24,409 bases of DNA, taken from CAYSLA01 sp964431685 (GTDB lineage: Bacteria > Armatimonadota > UBA5829). Each line of letters starts with the position of its first letter. Position 1 is the stretch's first letter. The notes beneath the pieces are model-generated. The model was not told the origin of the DNA and ran no database searches. It was given only the letters and a program-made list of their open reading frames with translations. The stretch is taken from NCBI GenBank assembly GCA_964431685.1, contig CAYSLA010000040.1:1-24409 (forward strand), given 5' to 3'. Positions 5,878-14,415 of the stretch are shown piece after piece. The position numbers were made by a program, and so were the translations under genes.

Positions 5878-7791
5878 ATGAAATATGGATTGCGTTTCGT
5901 TGCATTGGCGGTGGTGGTGCTATTGTCGAGTGCGGTGCTGTGCTCGGCCAGCGTTCCGCCACTGGTATCATATCAAGGCAAGCTGACCGATACGTCGGGC
6001 CAGCCTGTGCCCGACGGTGTGTTCAACATGCGCTTCCTGCTATATGATCTGGAGACTGCCGGAAGCGTAGTCTGGCAGGAACCGGCCAGTGGGAATCCCC
6101 CGATCCCCGTACAAGTGACTGGAGGGCTGTTTACGGTTCTGCTTGGTTCGGTTGTTCCGCTCACGGCGAGCAACTTCACGGGCAGTAGTTGGCTGCAGAC
6201 CGAGGTGAACGGTGAACCTCTGACGCCGAGGATACAGATTGTCAGCTCGGCGTATGCCATCCGTGCCTCAACCTTCGATCTGCCTTTCTCTGGGACCGCT
6301 TCGACCGCCGGGACCGAATTCTCGCTGTCGAACACCGGCACCGGCTCCGCGGGCTTTTTCGGCATAGACAACGCAGGTAGCACGAACCCTGCATTGGAAG
6401 CCAGAACGAGCGGTTCCGGCCCGGCTCTGAAGGCAACCACCACGGGCAGCGGCAACGCAGCGGAATTCGGAGGAATCGTCAATGTCACCGGTGCGGTTCA
6501 GATGGATGGATTCAAGCTCCGCACAGCGCCTGCTCTGGGCAGTGTCCTCACATCGGATGCGACTGGAGTCGGCACCTGGCAGGCACCGATCCCCGGCACG
6601 TACACGAATGTGAAAGCCTACGGTGCGAAGGGTGATGGTACGACTGACGACACAGTGGCAATCCGCAATGCCATGGATGCCGCATACAACAGACGTGCCA
6701 GCGGGACATATCCAGGAGGCCCGACCTACGTAAACAACGCCATTCTCTTCTTTCCGGCAGGCAAGTATATCGTAAGTGACTCAATTGATTTGAAGGCGGA
6801 TGTGCTTGGCGAAGGTGCGATACTTTACCAGACGAAAGGCACGAAAGATATTTTCGCTTCTGTCAGTGTCTTCAGGCTTCGTGTCGCCGGATTGTCGTTT
6901 GTCGGCGGCAAGTGCCATCTGAACCTGTACACCGGCAATGTTGATACTTCGCAGATCAGCGTAGAGAAATGTCATTTCCAGTGCGCTTCGGACTGCGCGG
7001 TCAGGATTCAGCCGGGATCCAACTCAACGCAACTGAACATCAGAGACTGTATGTTCATCTACAACAACCAGGCTTTGGTCAACTACTGTGACATGGCACG
7101 GTTCTGCGATTCCTGGCTGTACACGTCGCCATTCATGATGAATCAGGCTGCCGTTGTGAACCACGGCGTTCTCCTGATGGAGAACATACTGGGTGTTCCC
7201 GTTGTGACTGGCGGCAACGACCAGAGGTGGATCGACAACCATGGGACGGTGACTTGTCGTACTGTCCGGTTCGGAGGAGAGTTTGGCGGGTTCACGCCGG
7301 TCATAAACTGGGCGCGCTACATCTCCACCTACCCTATAGCGCCCAACAGCGTGGTTCTTGACAACTGCTACGTGTACGCAGTCGGCAATCAGGCCCGCAA
7401 GGCCGCGGTATACTGCGAGGAAATCCCGAACCAGATCACTGTGAAAGACTGCAGTGGCTTTCCGGACATGCCGCAGGTTGTGCAGATACGCCCCACGTTG
7501 GACCTCAACACCTACTTTGACAACGCGCAGCCCAGCTACGTTACCTTCCTTGTCGATGCAAACAATGCCGGCGCTGGCTGGGGAAAGAGCGACCTGCCAA
7601 TGCAGATGCGGCCCTATCAGAGCAACCCGAGAGAGTCGGATTCCGTACCGACTACCGGTAGATGGCTTGCAGGGACTTTTGTGCGGAATCGGAGCTGCAC
7701 CGGCGCCGCCGGTTCTCCGTATGGCTGGTTGTGTACGGCATCAGGCAAACCGGGCACGTGGACTACCGTGAATGTGACGTTTGGGCCGTAG
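5878..7791 (+). CDS. Secreted beta-helix protein, pectate lyase 3-like (paralogue 1)
   Basis: A 637-residue exported protein. ATG 5878 follows CTGGAGGA (5863-5870); the frame extends upstream to 5839 without an RBS. Signal peptide residues 1-24 (cleavage near CSA-S). Residues about 25-140 form a beta domain starting PPLVSYQGKL and ending SSAYAIRAS, seen in several secreted and tail-fibre-like proteins. A Gly/Ser/Thr-rich linker follows (GTGSAGFFGIDNAG, SGSGPALKATTTGSGNAAEF). YGAKGDGTTDDTVAI (from 248) is the start of the pectate lyase 3/GH28-type right-handed beta-helix. The last 45 residues (GRWLAGTFVRNRS...GWLCTASGKPGTW) resemble C-terminal domains of tailspike and GH28-like proteins. Catalytic residues cannot be assigned by eye, so lyase, hydrolase or binding only are all open. 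First of three paralogues. Confidence 0.82.
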   Translation: MKYGLRFVALAVVVLLSSAVLCSASVPPLVSYQGKLTDTSGQPVPDGVFNMRFLLYDLETAGSVVWQEPASGNPPIPVQVTGGLFTVLLGSVVPLTASNFTGSSWLQTEVNGEPLTPRIQIVSSAYAIRASTFDLPFSGTASTAGTEFSLSNTGTGSAGFFGIDNAGSTNPALEARTSGSGPALKATTTGSGNAAEFGGIVNVTGAVQMDGFKLRTAPALGSVLTSDATGVGTWQAPIPGTYTNVKAYGAKGDGTTDDTVAIRNAMDAAYNRRASGTYPGGPTYVNNAILFFPAGKYIVSDSIDLKADVLGEGAILYQTKGTKDIFASVSVFRLRVAGLSFVGGKCHLNLYTGNVDTSQISVEKCHFQCASDCAVRIQPGSNSTQLNIRDCMFIYNNQALVNYCDMARFCDSWLYTSPFMMNQAAVVNHGVLLMENILGVPVVTGGNDQRWIDNHGTVTCRTVRFGGEFGGFTPVINWARYISTYPIAPNSVVLDNCYVYAVGNQARKAAVYCEEIPNQITVKDCSGFPDMPQVVQIRPTLDLNTYFDNAQPSYVTFLVDANNAGAGWGKSDLPMQMRPYQSNPRESDSVPTTGRWLAGTFVRNRSCTGAAGSPYGWLCTASGKPGTWTTVNVTFGP

Positions 7792-7837
7792 ACCGGCAGA
7801 TGTGCTGTTCTGTCGACACGGTAATGGACTAGACGAA

Positions 7838-8650
7838 ATGTATTTTGGCCTTCTGTGTGCGATGCTGTGTCTGGGTGCTGCCGCCGCGGTCTCCGCGAAT
7901 GGCGGTCAGCCCCGTGAGAACGCCTCGTCCGAGCAGTATGGATACGCCAGAGCGGAGTTCGACGTTAACGGTCACTGGGGCTTTGCCATTCTGCCCAGTG
8001 AGGAGAAAAGAAGCAAAGCAGTGCCCTGGGTGTGGTATGCGCCGACATTCAAGGACGGATACCCATCTGAGTCGAACGCCTGGATATGCAAGCGGCTACT
8101 GGATCGCGGCATAGCCATCTGCGGTGTAGAAGTGGGTGAGTCATACGGCAACCCGCAGGGACGAGCTGTCTTTACGGACTTCCACAGCTACGTCGCTGGG
8201 AAGTTTGGTCTTTCGCCAAAGGCTTGTCTCTGGGCTCAGAGCCGCGGCGGCCTTATGTTGATTAACTGGGCTTCTGAGCACCCCGGACTGGTGAAGTGCA
8301 TAGGCGGGACATACCCGGTGTGTGATATCGCCAGCTATCCGGGACTGGCGACGGCGTCCACTGCATACGGGATGTCGGAGGAGCAGATGCGCACGCATCT
8401 GTCAGAGCATAATCCCATCGACAGGCTTGCCCCTCTTGCAGCCGGCAAGGTGCCGATTTTCCTGATGCACGGTGACAGCGATGCCGTGGTTCCACTCGAA
8501 GCGAACTCTCAAGAACTTGCACGTCGATACAAGGCTTTGGGCGGACCGGTCACGCTAATGGTTATCAAGGGAAAGGGACATGCTGAGGTACCTGAGTTCT
8601 TTGAATCCCAGAGGATGGTGGATTTCTTTGCAGGAAATGCGAAGCGCTAA
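7838..8650 (+). CDS. Secreted alpha/beta hydrolase (prolyl-oligopeptidase/esterase-like)
   Basis: A 270-residue protein with a signal peptide when read from ATG 7838 (hydrophobic residues 2-18, cleavage near VSA-N). A longer reading from 7781 would overlap the previous gene and bury the signal peptide. No clear RBS precedes 7838, so translational coupling to the gene ending 46 bases upstream is possible. The catalytic triad is visible: Ser135 in AQSRGG (a variant of GxSxG), Asp215 in HGDSDAVVP and His248 in GKGHAE. The pattern fits the prolyl oligopeptidase S9-like or acetyl-xylan/feruloyl esterase families. Lying between two beta-helix genes, it may remove acetyl or other esters from the polysaccharide they act on; that is inference. 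Confidence 0.83.
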   Translation: MYFGLLCAMLCLGAAAAVSANGGQPRENASSEQYGYARAEFDVNGHWGFAILPSEEKRSKAVPWVWYAPTFKDGYPSESNAWICKRLLDRGIAICGVEVGESYGNPQGRAVFTDFHSYVAGKFGLSPKACLWAQSRGGLMLINWASEHPGLVKCIGGTYPVCDIASYPGLATASTAYGMSEEQMRTHLSEHNPIDRLAPLAAGKVPIFLMHGDSDAVVPLEANSQELARRYKALGGPVTLMVIKGKGHAEVPEFFESQRMVDFFAGNAKR

Positions 8651-8678
8651 CACGGTTTGCGGAACAGAGGCTAGTGAA

Positions 8679-10598
8679 ATGATGATTCGATTTGCGTTAT
8701 GGGCAGTAGTCCTTATGCTGGTTGCGGGGACCGTCTCTCAGGCGAGCGTCCCGCCGCTAGTGTCGTATCAGGGGAAGCTGACCGAGCTTACTGGCCAGCC
8801 CGTGCCGGACGGTATGTTCAGCATGCGCTTCTTACTGTATGATCAGGAGACTGGCGGCAACCTTATCTGGCAGGAACCTGCCACCGGGAATCCGCCGACT
8901 AACGTGCAGGTTACTGGCGGCCTGTTCAACGTCTTGCTCGGCTCTGCAGTGCCCCTTGCCGCAGGCAGCCTGACCGGCAACAGTTGGCTCCAGGTCGAGG
9001 TGAACTCAGAACCTCTGACACCAAGAACACAGATTGTCAGCTCGGCATACGCCATCCGGGCTTCGACTCTTGACCTGCCGTTTTCCGCGAGCGCATCCAC
9101 CTCGGCCACCGAGTTCTCTGTTTTGAACACCGGCACCGGCTCCGCGGGGTTCTTCGGCATAGACAACGCTGGAAGCGCCAGTCCCGCGCTGGAAGCCAGA
9201 ACGAGCGGTTCCGGCCCCGCTCTGAAGGCGACTACCACCGGCATTGGAAATGCCGCTGAGTTCACCGGCATCGTCAACGTCACCGGTACGGTTCAGATGG
9301 ACAGCTTCAAGCTGCGCACACTGCCGGTAGCCGGCAGTGTGCTAACCTCGGATGCTGCGGGAGTTGGCACATGGCAGACCCCGCTGCCCGGCACATACAC
9401 AAACGTGAAGAGCTACGGCGCGAAGGGCGATGGTGTTACCAACGACACAGTCGCGATCCGTGCGGCTATGACGGCGGCAGGCGCCAGAAATATGGTCGGC
9501 ACCTATCCGGGAGGTCCAACCTATATATCTGCCGCGGTGGTGTTTTTCCCGGCGGGGAAGTACATCATAAACGACACCATAACCCTGGGGGCGGACGTTC
9601 AGGGCGAGGGCGCGATAATCTACCAGACGTCAGGCACGAAAGATATCTTCTATTCCGACAATATCTGGCGTACACGTATCTCCGGATTATCCTTTGTCGG
9701 CGGCAGATGCGGCGTGAGCCTGTTTACCAATAACGTTGACTCATCGCACATCAGCATAGAGAAATGTCATTTCCAGCGTGCTTCGGACTGCGCCATCAAA
9801 ATAAGACCTGGTTCCAACTCCACGCAATTGAACGTCAAGGATTGCGTATTCCTCTACTGCAACCAGGTCCTGGTGAACCACTGTGATATGGCGAAGATGT
9901 ACGACTCATGGATTATGACAGCTCCCTACATGATGAACCAGGCGGCAATAGTGAACTACGGGACTATGCAGCTTGAGAATATATGCGGCGTTCCGGTTGT
10001 GACCGCCGGCAATGACCAGAGATGGATCGACAACTACGGTGGCCTCACATGCCGCAACTTTAGGTTTGGGGGAGAGTTTGCCGGTTTCACGGCAGTCGTG
10101 AACTGGGTGAAGTACAACTACCAGTACCCGGTGATACCGTCCTCAGTGGTTCTTGACAACTGCGATGTCTACGCGGCTGGCAATCAGGCCCGCAAGGCCG
10201 CAATATACTGCGAGGAAATTCCAAACCAACTCATAATCACCAATTCCAGGGGCTTCATTGATATAGTTGGAATAAAGGTGCGAAGCACCATTGATCTCAA
10301 CACCTACTTCGATCTCGCCGAAGTCTGGTGCTATGACAGTCTGAGGTTCCTGGTTGACAAGTCCAACTCATTCCCATATACCTACATTGGAAGTGGGGCT
10401 GACCTGCCTGAGCAGATGAGGCCGCACCAAGTGAACCCGGTGGAGGCCGATGCCGTGCCGACCACAGGCAACTGGAGAGTTGGGACGTTTGTCAAGAACC
10501 GGGCATTCTCCGGCACAGGATCACCCTATGGTTGGATATGCACCGCGTCCGGCGAACCGGGAACCTGGAAGACCGCGACTATGACCTTTGGCCCTTAG
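8679..10598 (+). CDS. Secreted beta-helix protein, pectate lyase 3-like (paralogue 2)
   Basis: A 639-residue paralogue with the same order of parts: signal peptide (MMIRFALWAVVLMLVAG, cleavage near SQA-S), PPLVSYQGKL domain, Gly/Thr-rich linker, YGAKGDGVTNDTVAI beta-helix start and a C-terminal GWICTASGEPGTW domain. ATG 8679 follows CAGAGG (8665-8670); a longer frame back to 8580 overlaps the hydrolase gene and is rejected. It starts 28 bases after that gene, indicating co-transcription. The segment 8790-9005 is base-for-base identical to 10747-10962 in paralogue 3, although the genes differ widely elsewhere. The DD of the beta-helix signature is ND here. Substrate unknown. Confidence 0.82.
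   Translation: MMIRFALWAVVLMLVAGTVSQASVPPLVSYQGKLTELTGQPVPDGMFSMRFLLYDQETGGNLIWQEPATGNPPTNVQVTGGLFNVLLGSAVPLAAGSLTGNSWLQVEVNSEPLTPRTQIVSSAYAIRASTLDLPFSASASTSATEFSVLNTGTGSAGFFGIDNAGSASPALEARTSGSGPALKATTTGIGNAAEFTGIVNVTGTVQMDSFKLRTLPVAGSVLTSDAAGVGTWQTPLPGTYTNVKSYGAKGDGVTNDTVAIRAAMTAAGARNMVGTYPGGPTYISAAVVFFPAGKYIINDTITLGADVQGEGAIIYQTSGTKDIFYSDNIWRTRISGLSFVGGRCGVSLFTNNVDSSHISIEKCHFQRASDCAIKIRPGSNSTQLNVKDCVFLYCNQVLVNHCDMAKMYDSWIMTAPYMMNQAAIVNYGTMQLENICGVPVVTAGNDQRWIDNYGGLTCRNFRFGGEFAGFTAVVNWVKYNYQYPVIPSSVVLDNCDVYAAGNQARKAAIYCEEIPNQLIITNSRGFIDIVGIKVRSTIDLNTYFDLAEVWCYDSLRFLVDKSNSFPYTYIGSGADLPEQMRPHQVNPVEADAVPTTGNWRVGTFVKNRAFSGTGSPYGWICTASGEPGTWKTATMTFGP
8790..9005 (+). repeat. 216-base perfect direct repeat, left copy (gene conversion tract)
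   Basis: Read base by base, 8790-9005 equals 10747-10962 without a mismatch. Single mismatches flank it on both sides (T versus G just before; T versus G just after), and identity stays high for some 50 bases beyond the right end. It covers most of the N-terminal beta domain of the two encoded proteins. Confidence 0.85.
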
Positions 10599-10629
10599 TC
10601 GGCGCGGACAATGTTAGCAGGGTACTAAT

Positions 10630-13290
10630 ATGAACTATTGGTTTCGCTCAATTCTTTTGGTTCTATCGGCGCTGGTGTCAGGCACATCGATGTGTCTGGC
10701 AGGTGTTCCGCCACTGGTGTCGTACCAGGGGAAGCTGACTGAGCTGACTGGCCAGCCCGTGCCGGACGGTATGTTCAGCATGCGCTTCTTACTGTATGAT
10801 CAGGAGACTGGCGGCAACCTTATCTGGCAGGAACCTGCCACCGGGAATCCGCCGACTAACGTGCAGGTTACTGGCGGCCTGTTCAACGTCTTGCTCGGCT
10901 CTGCAGTGCCCCTTGCCGCAGGCAGCCTGACCGGCAACAGTTGGCTCCAGGTCGAGGTGAACGCAGAACCTCTGACACCAAGAACACGGATTGTCAGCTC
11001 TGCATACGCCATCCGGGCTTCGATGCTTGACCTGCCGTTTGCGGCGAGTGCGTCTACCTTGGCTACCGAGTTCTCTCTTTCTAACACCGGCACTGGCTCG
11101 GCGGGGTTTTTCGGCATAGACAACGCCGGAAGCGCCAATCCCGCGCTGGAAGCGAGGACCAGCGGCTCCGGTCCTGCCTTGAAGGCGACCACCACCGGCA
11201 CTGGCAACGCTGCGGAGTTCGGCGGGGTTGTCAACGTTACGGGCGAAGTCCAGATGGACAGCTTCAAACTTCGCACCTCTCCCGCCGCGGGCAGGGTGCT
11301 CACGTCCGACGCTGCTGGCGTCGGAACGTGGCAGACCCCGCTTCCTGGCACCTACACCAACGTGAAGGCGTATGGTGCGAAGGGCGACGGGGTAACAGAC
11401 GACACCGTGGCAATCCGCAATGCGATGACGGCTGCCTACAGCAGAAGTGCAAGTGGAACGTGGCCCGGAGGCCCGATGTATCACAGTACTCCGATACTGT
11501 TCTTCCCTGCGGGCAAGTATGTCATCAGCGACGCCATAGCTATCGCGGCGGACATACTTGGTGAAGGCGCGATACTCTACCAGACCCAAAGCAACAAGGA
11601 TATCCTCTACTCCTCCAGCGTATGGCGTATGCGAATCTCGGGAATGTCTTTTGTCGGCGGCAAGTGTCATCTGAGCCTCTTCACGGGCAATGTTGACCAA
11701 TCGCAGGTCAGTATAGACAAGTGTCATTTCCAGCGCGCCGCCGATTGCGCCGTGCGGATGCAACTGGGCTCCAACTCCACACAGGTAGACATCAGGGATT
11801 GCGTATTCACCTACTGTAATCAGGTCTTCGTGAACCACTGTGATCTGGCCAAGGTGTATGACTGCTTTATAGAGTCAGCGTCATATATGACAAATCAGGC
11901 AGTCATCGAGAACTACGGGTGTCTCCTCGTTGAGAACATGCACGGTGTTCCCACAGTGACTGCCGGAAACGATCAGAGATGGATAGACAATTACGGAGTT
12001 GTTGAGTGCCGCACGTGCCGCTTTGGAGGAGAGTACGGCGGATTCACCCCGATAGTGAACTACTTCCACTACGCCTACACCTACCCCATAGTCCCCGGCA
12101 TAGTGGCTCTTTACGACTGTCAGATATACGCTGCGGGCAATCCTGGTCGCAAGGCCGCAATCTACTGTGAAGAGATTCCGAACCAGATCGCGATACGAGA
12201 CTGCACCGGGTTTACGGATATGCCCCAGGCGGTGCAGGTGCGCAGCACTCTGGACCTCAACACCTATTTCGACAGTGCTCACCCCGGTTACGTAACGTTC
12301 CTGGTCGACGGCAACTCTGCCGGGGCGTCGCCTGGGCAGTTCGACCTGCCGACGCAGATGAGGCCATACCTAAGTGGTCCGAAGGAGGCCGACTCCGTGC
12401 CGACTAGCGGCAGATGGCTCGCCGGCAACTTCGTGCGGAATCGCAGTTGCACCGGTGTCTCCGGTTCGCCTTTTGGGTGGTTGTGTGTCACATCCGGTAA
12501 GCCGGGTGTCTGGAAAACGGTCAACATGACTTTCGGCTCCGCGGCCGTCTACCGGTTTCATTTTGACGGTGCCGCGGCCACTCCCGCGCCCAACCCGTAC
12601 GTGGCGGGTCCCGGGGATATTATGCCGGCAGGTGTGACAGGCACTCTACTGGACGGGCCGACCAATATCGTTACTCCGGGCGCCGCAGGGCCTCAGGGTG
12701 GAAACGTGTTGGAGCAACCACTGGGGGCCGCCTGGCCCAACCAACAGGGTTATCGGTTCGGCGGCGAGCCGTACAGGTTCCCCGGCACCGCCGGCCCCAC
12801 GATCGCCAATACATTCACGATTGAGGCGATAGTGAAGCCTGACCTCTCAGGGTGTGCTTTTGGTCTGGCGGGGATATCCTACATCTATGATGCGTCCTGC
12901 CACGATGGCACGCAGTGGCTGCACGGCAGCGGACTCTATGTTAACCAGAACACCGGCACCGTGCACCTGGCTATGAACATGCCTGGCTACGGAGATATCT
13001 CTTCTACCACGGCGCTCCAGTCGGGTCAATGGTACCATATTGCCGTAGTGGTGCGGGGTTCTGGAGACGCCAGTCAGCGGACCGAGCTATGGATCAACGG
13101 CACGCTGGACGCAACTGGTTCCTATCCTGCCGGATGGGAAACGCAGGGCCTGTTCGTGGTTCCGGGATACTTTAACATCGGCAGTTGGTACTGGTCGACC
13201 GCAAGGAACTGGCAGGGCCAGATCGACGCTTTCGCGATCAGCGACACTGCTCTGAGCCCTGGGAGCTTTGTCCTCTGGAGTGCAACCTGA
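10630..13290 (+). CDS. Secreted beta-helix protein fused to a C-terminal LamG module (paralogue 3)
   Basis: An 886-residue exported protein. ATG 10630 has AGGG 10619-10622 at 7 bases. Signal peptide about 1-24 (cleavage near CLA-G). Residues 25-637 are a full paralogue of the two preceding beta-helix proteins (YGAKGDGVTDDTVAI; FGWLCVTSGKPGVW). Where the others end in TFGP-stop, this one reads TFGS and continues from about residue 638 into a LamG module (AAVYRFHFD ... GQWYHIAVVVRGSGD ... WQGQIDAFAIS) homologous to the mature part of the protein at 277-1167. The end, PGSFVLWSAT, stops where that protein begins its PEP-CTERM signal, which is absent here. The LamG part probably adds glycan binding. 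The protein is predicted to be secreted rather than sorted by exosortase. Confidence 0.85.
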   Translation: MNYWFRSILLVLSALVSGTSMCLAGVPPLVSYQGKLTELTGQPVPDGMFSMRFLLYDQETGGNLIWQEPATGNPPTNVQVTGGLFNVLLGSAVPLAAGSLTGNSWLQVEVNAEPLTPRTRIVSSAYAIRASMLDLPFAASASTLATEFSLSNTGTGSAGFFGIDNAGSANPALEARTSGSGPALKATTTGTGNAAEFGGVVNVTGEVQMDSFKLRTSPAAGRVLTSDAAGVGTWQTPLPGTYTNVKAYGAKGDGVTDDTVAIRNAMTAAYSRSASGTWPGGPMYHSTPILFFPAGKYVISDAIAIAADILGEGAILYQTQSNKDILYSSSVWRMRISGMSFVGGKCHLSLFTGNVDQSQVSIDKCHFQRAADCAVRMQLGSNSTQVDIRDCVFTYCNQVFVNHCDLAKVYDCFIESASYMTNQAVIENYGCLLVENMHGVPTVTAGNDQRWIDNYGVVECRTCRFGGEYGGFTPIVNYFHYAYTYPIVPGIVALYDCQIYAAGNPGRKAAIYCEEIPNQIAIRDCTGFTDMPQAVQVRSTLDLNTYFDSAHPGYVTFLVDGNSAGASPGQFDLPTQMRPYLSGPKEADSVPTSGRWLAGNFVRNRSCTGVSGSPFGWLCVTSGKPGVWKTVNMTFGSAAVYRFHFDGAAATPAPNPYVAGPGDIMPAGVTGTLLDGPTNIVTPGAAGPQGGNVLEQPLGAAWPNQQGYRFGGEPYRFPGTAGPTIANTFTIEAIVKPDLSGCAFGLAGISYIYDASCHDGTQWLHGSGLYVNQNTGTVHLAMNMPGYGDISSTTALQSGQWYHIAVVVRGSGDASQRTELWINGTLDATGSYPAGWETQGLFVVPGYFNIGSWYWSTARNWQGQIDAFAISDTALSPGSFVLWSAT
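10747..10962 (+). repeat. 216-base perfect direct repeat, right copy
   Basis: Identical to 8790-9005. The corresponding part of paralogue 1 (about 5990-6210) encodes a similar protein but differs at many third positions, so the identity is not explained by protein constraint. Confidence 0.85.
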
Positions 13291-13321
13291 ACCCTCAACT
13301 GCGACCCAAAGATCATAGAAT

Positions 13322-13327
13322 GGGAGA
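13322..13327 (+). promoter_or_regulatory. Shine-Dalgarno that fixes a TTG start
   Basis: GGGAGA lies 6 bases before TTG 13334. The nearby ATG at 13320 is in another frame. The site supports TTG as the start of the URO-D-like gene. Confidence 0.6.
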
Positions 13328-13333
13328 CACACT

Positions 13334-14392
13334 TTGACGCCACGTGAAAGAGTTCTTGCATGTTTGAACGGGCATACGCCTGACGAAGTCCCGATGAGGG
13401 ATGCGCCTCTCTCCTGGGCGCTCGAGCGATGGGAGAAGGAAGGGATGGCGGCGGGGGGATTCCCGTTAGAGTTCTTCGACAACTGTATCGACGGCACCGG
13501 TTACGACCAGTCCCTCCGTTTGCCGGAGGAAGTTCTGGAGGACGACGGGCGCGCGCGGATTGTCAGAACGAGCGACGGGACCATTCAGAAGGTGCTTCCT
13601 GACGTGAACTCCACTCCGCACGTCCTGGACTGGACCATCAAGACCAGAGAGGACTGGGACCGCGTCAAAGACCGGCTTGTTCCCGACATTGAGCGGGTGC
13701 CGGACAGCACGCTCAAGTGGCTCACCGAAATTGGCGAGAAACGGCATGCGTGGTCTTGCGTGGTACTCGACGGGTTCTTTGGCAGAGCGGTCGGTATGGT
13801 GGGAATCGAGCAGGCCCTTGAGATGACTGTGGCCGACCCGGAATGGGCGCTTGACATATACACCGTTGTCACCGATTTCAACATCGGAATGCTGGAACTC
13901 GTGCGCCAGGCCGGAGTCAGGATGGACGGTGTGTACTACGCGGACGACATCGCGTTCAAGAACGGGCCGCTGGTGAGTCCCAGGGTCTTTCGCGAACTGA
14001 TGGCGGACAATCTGGCTCGAGTCTGCGACTATGTCCACGGTTTCGGAGACCACCTGCTATATCACACGGACGGCCTCATGACTGCGCTTATCCCGCCAAT
14101 GATCGACGCCGGCGTGGATATCATAGACCCACTTGAAGTCAAGGCAGGAATGGACCTTGCCCAGTTGCGCGAGCAGTTTGGCCGCGCCGTGGTCTGGGAA
14201 GGCAACATAGACGCAAGAGTGCTCTACTACGGCACGAAGGATGACATTGAGACTGAAGTGAAGAACAAACTGTCGGTCTTCCCCGACGGCGGATACATCT
14301 ACCGTTTGGACGGGCCAATTACTGATGAAGCGAGTCTGGACAACTACCGGTGGCTTATCGACTGCGTCAAGAAGTATGGTAGGTACGCCTGA
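13334..14392 (+). CDS. Uroporphyrinogen decarboxylase superfamily protein (not HemE)
   Basis: A 352-residue cytoplasmic TIM-barrel protein starting MTPRERVLACLNGHTPDEVP, the usual start of URO-D-superfamily proteins outside haem synthesis. It has the ADD motif at 203-205, then NGPLVSPRVFRELM, HTDG (244-247), GVDIIDPLEVKAGMDL, VVWEGNIDA and a terminal GGYIYRLDGPITDEAS. The N-terminal RQAGRY motif of HemE is absent, and the H-x-C zinc motif of the MtaA/MtbA methyltransferases is replaced by HTD, so neither haem synthesis nor classical coenzyme M methylation is supported. Relatives are frequent in carbohydrate clusters of Planctomycetota/Armatimonadota-type bacteria, with roles not established. 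It starts 43 bases after the fusion gene and ends 23 bases before the epimerase gene, so it is likely in the same transcript. Confidence 0.85.
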   Translation: MTPRERVLACLNGHTPDEVPMRDAPLSWALERWEKEGMAAGGFPLEFFDNCIDGTGYDQSLRLPEEVLEDDGRARIVRTSDGTIQKVLPDVNSTPHVLDWTIKTREDWDRVKDRLVPDIERVPDSTLKWLTEIGEKRHAWSCVVLDGFFGRAVGMVGIEQALEMTVADPEWALDIYTVVTDFNIGMLELVRQAGVRMDGVYYADDIAFKNGPLVSPRVFRELMADNLARVCDYVHGFGDHLLYHTDGLMTALIPPMIDAGVDIIDPLEVKAGMDLAQLREQFGRAVVWEGNIDARVLYYGTKDDIETEVKNKLSVFPDGGYIYRLDGPITDEASLDNYRWLIDCVKKYGRYA

Positions 14393-14415
14393 TTCGTGCC
14401 ATGGAAGGGCTAAAG

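Noticed and set aside
10789..11838. Long open frame of 349 codons on the minus strand
   Set aside because: It lies wholly inside the third beta-helix gene, its protein shows no recognisable domain, and the + strand frame has paralogues and clear motifs.
5878..13290. Prophage tailspike cassette
   Set aside because: The C-terminal and linker regions resemble tailspike proteins, but each protein has a Sec signal peptide and no capsid, tail, integrase or lysis gene is present.
13334..14392. Call as hemE (haem synthesis)
   Set aside because: The RQAGRY region typical of true uroporphyrinogen decarboxylase is missing and the context is carbohydrate-related.
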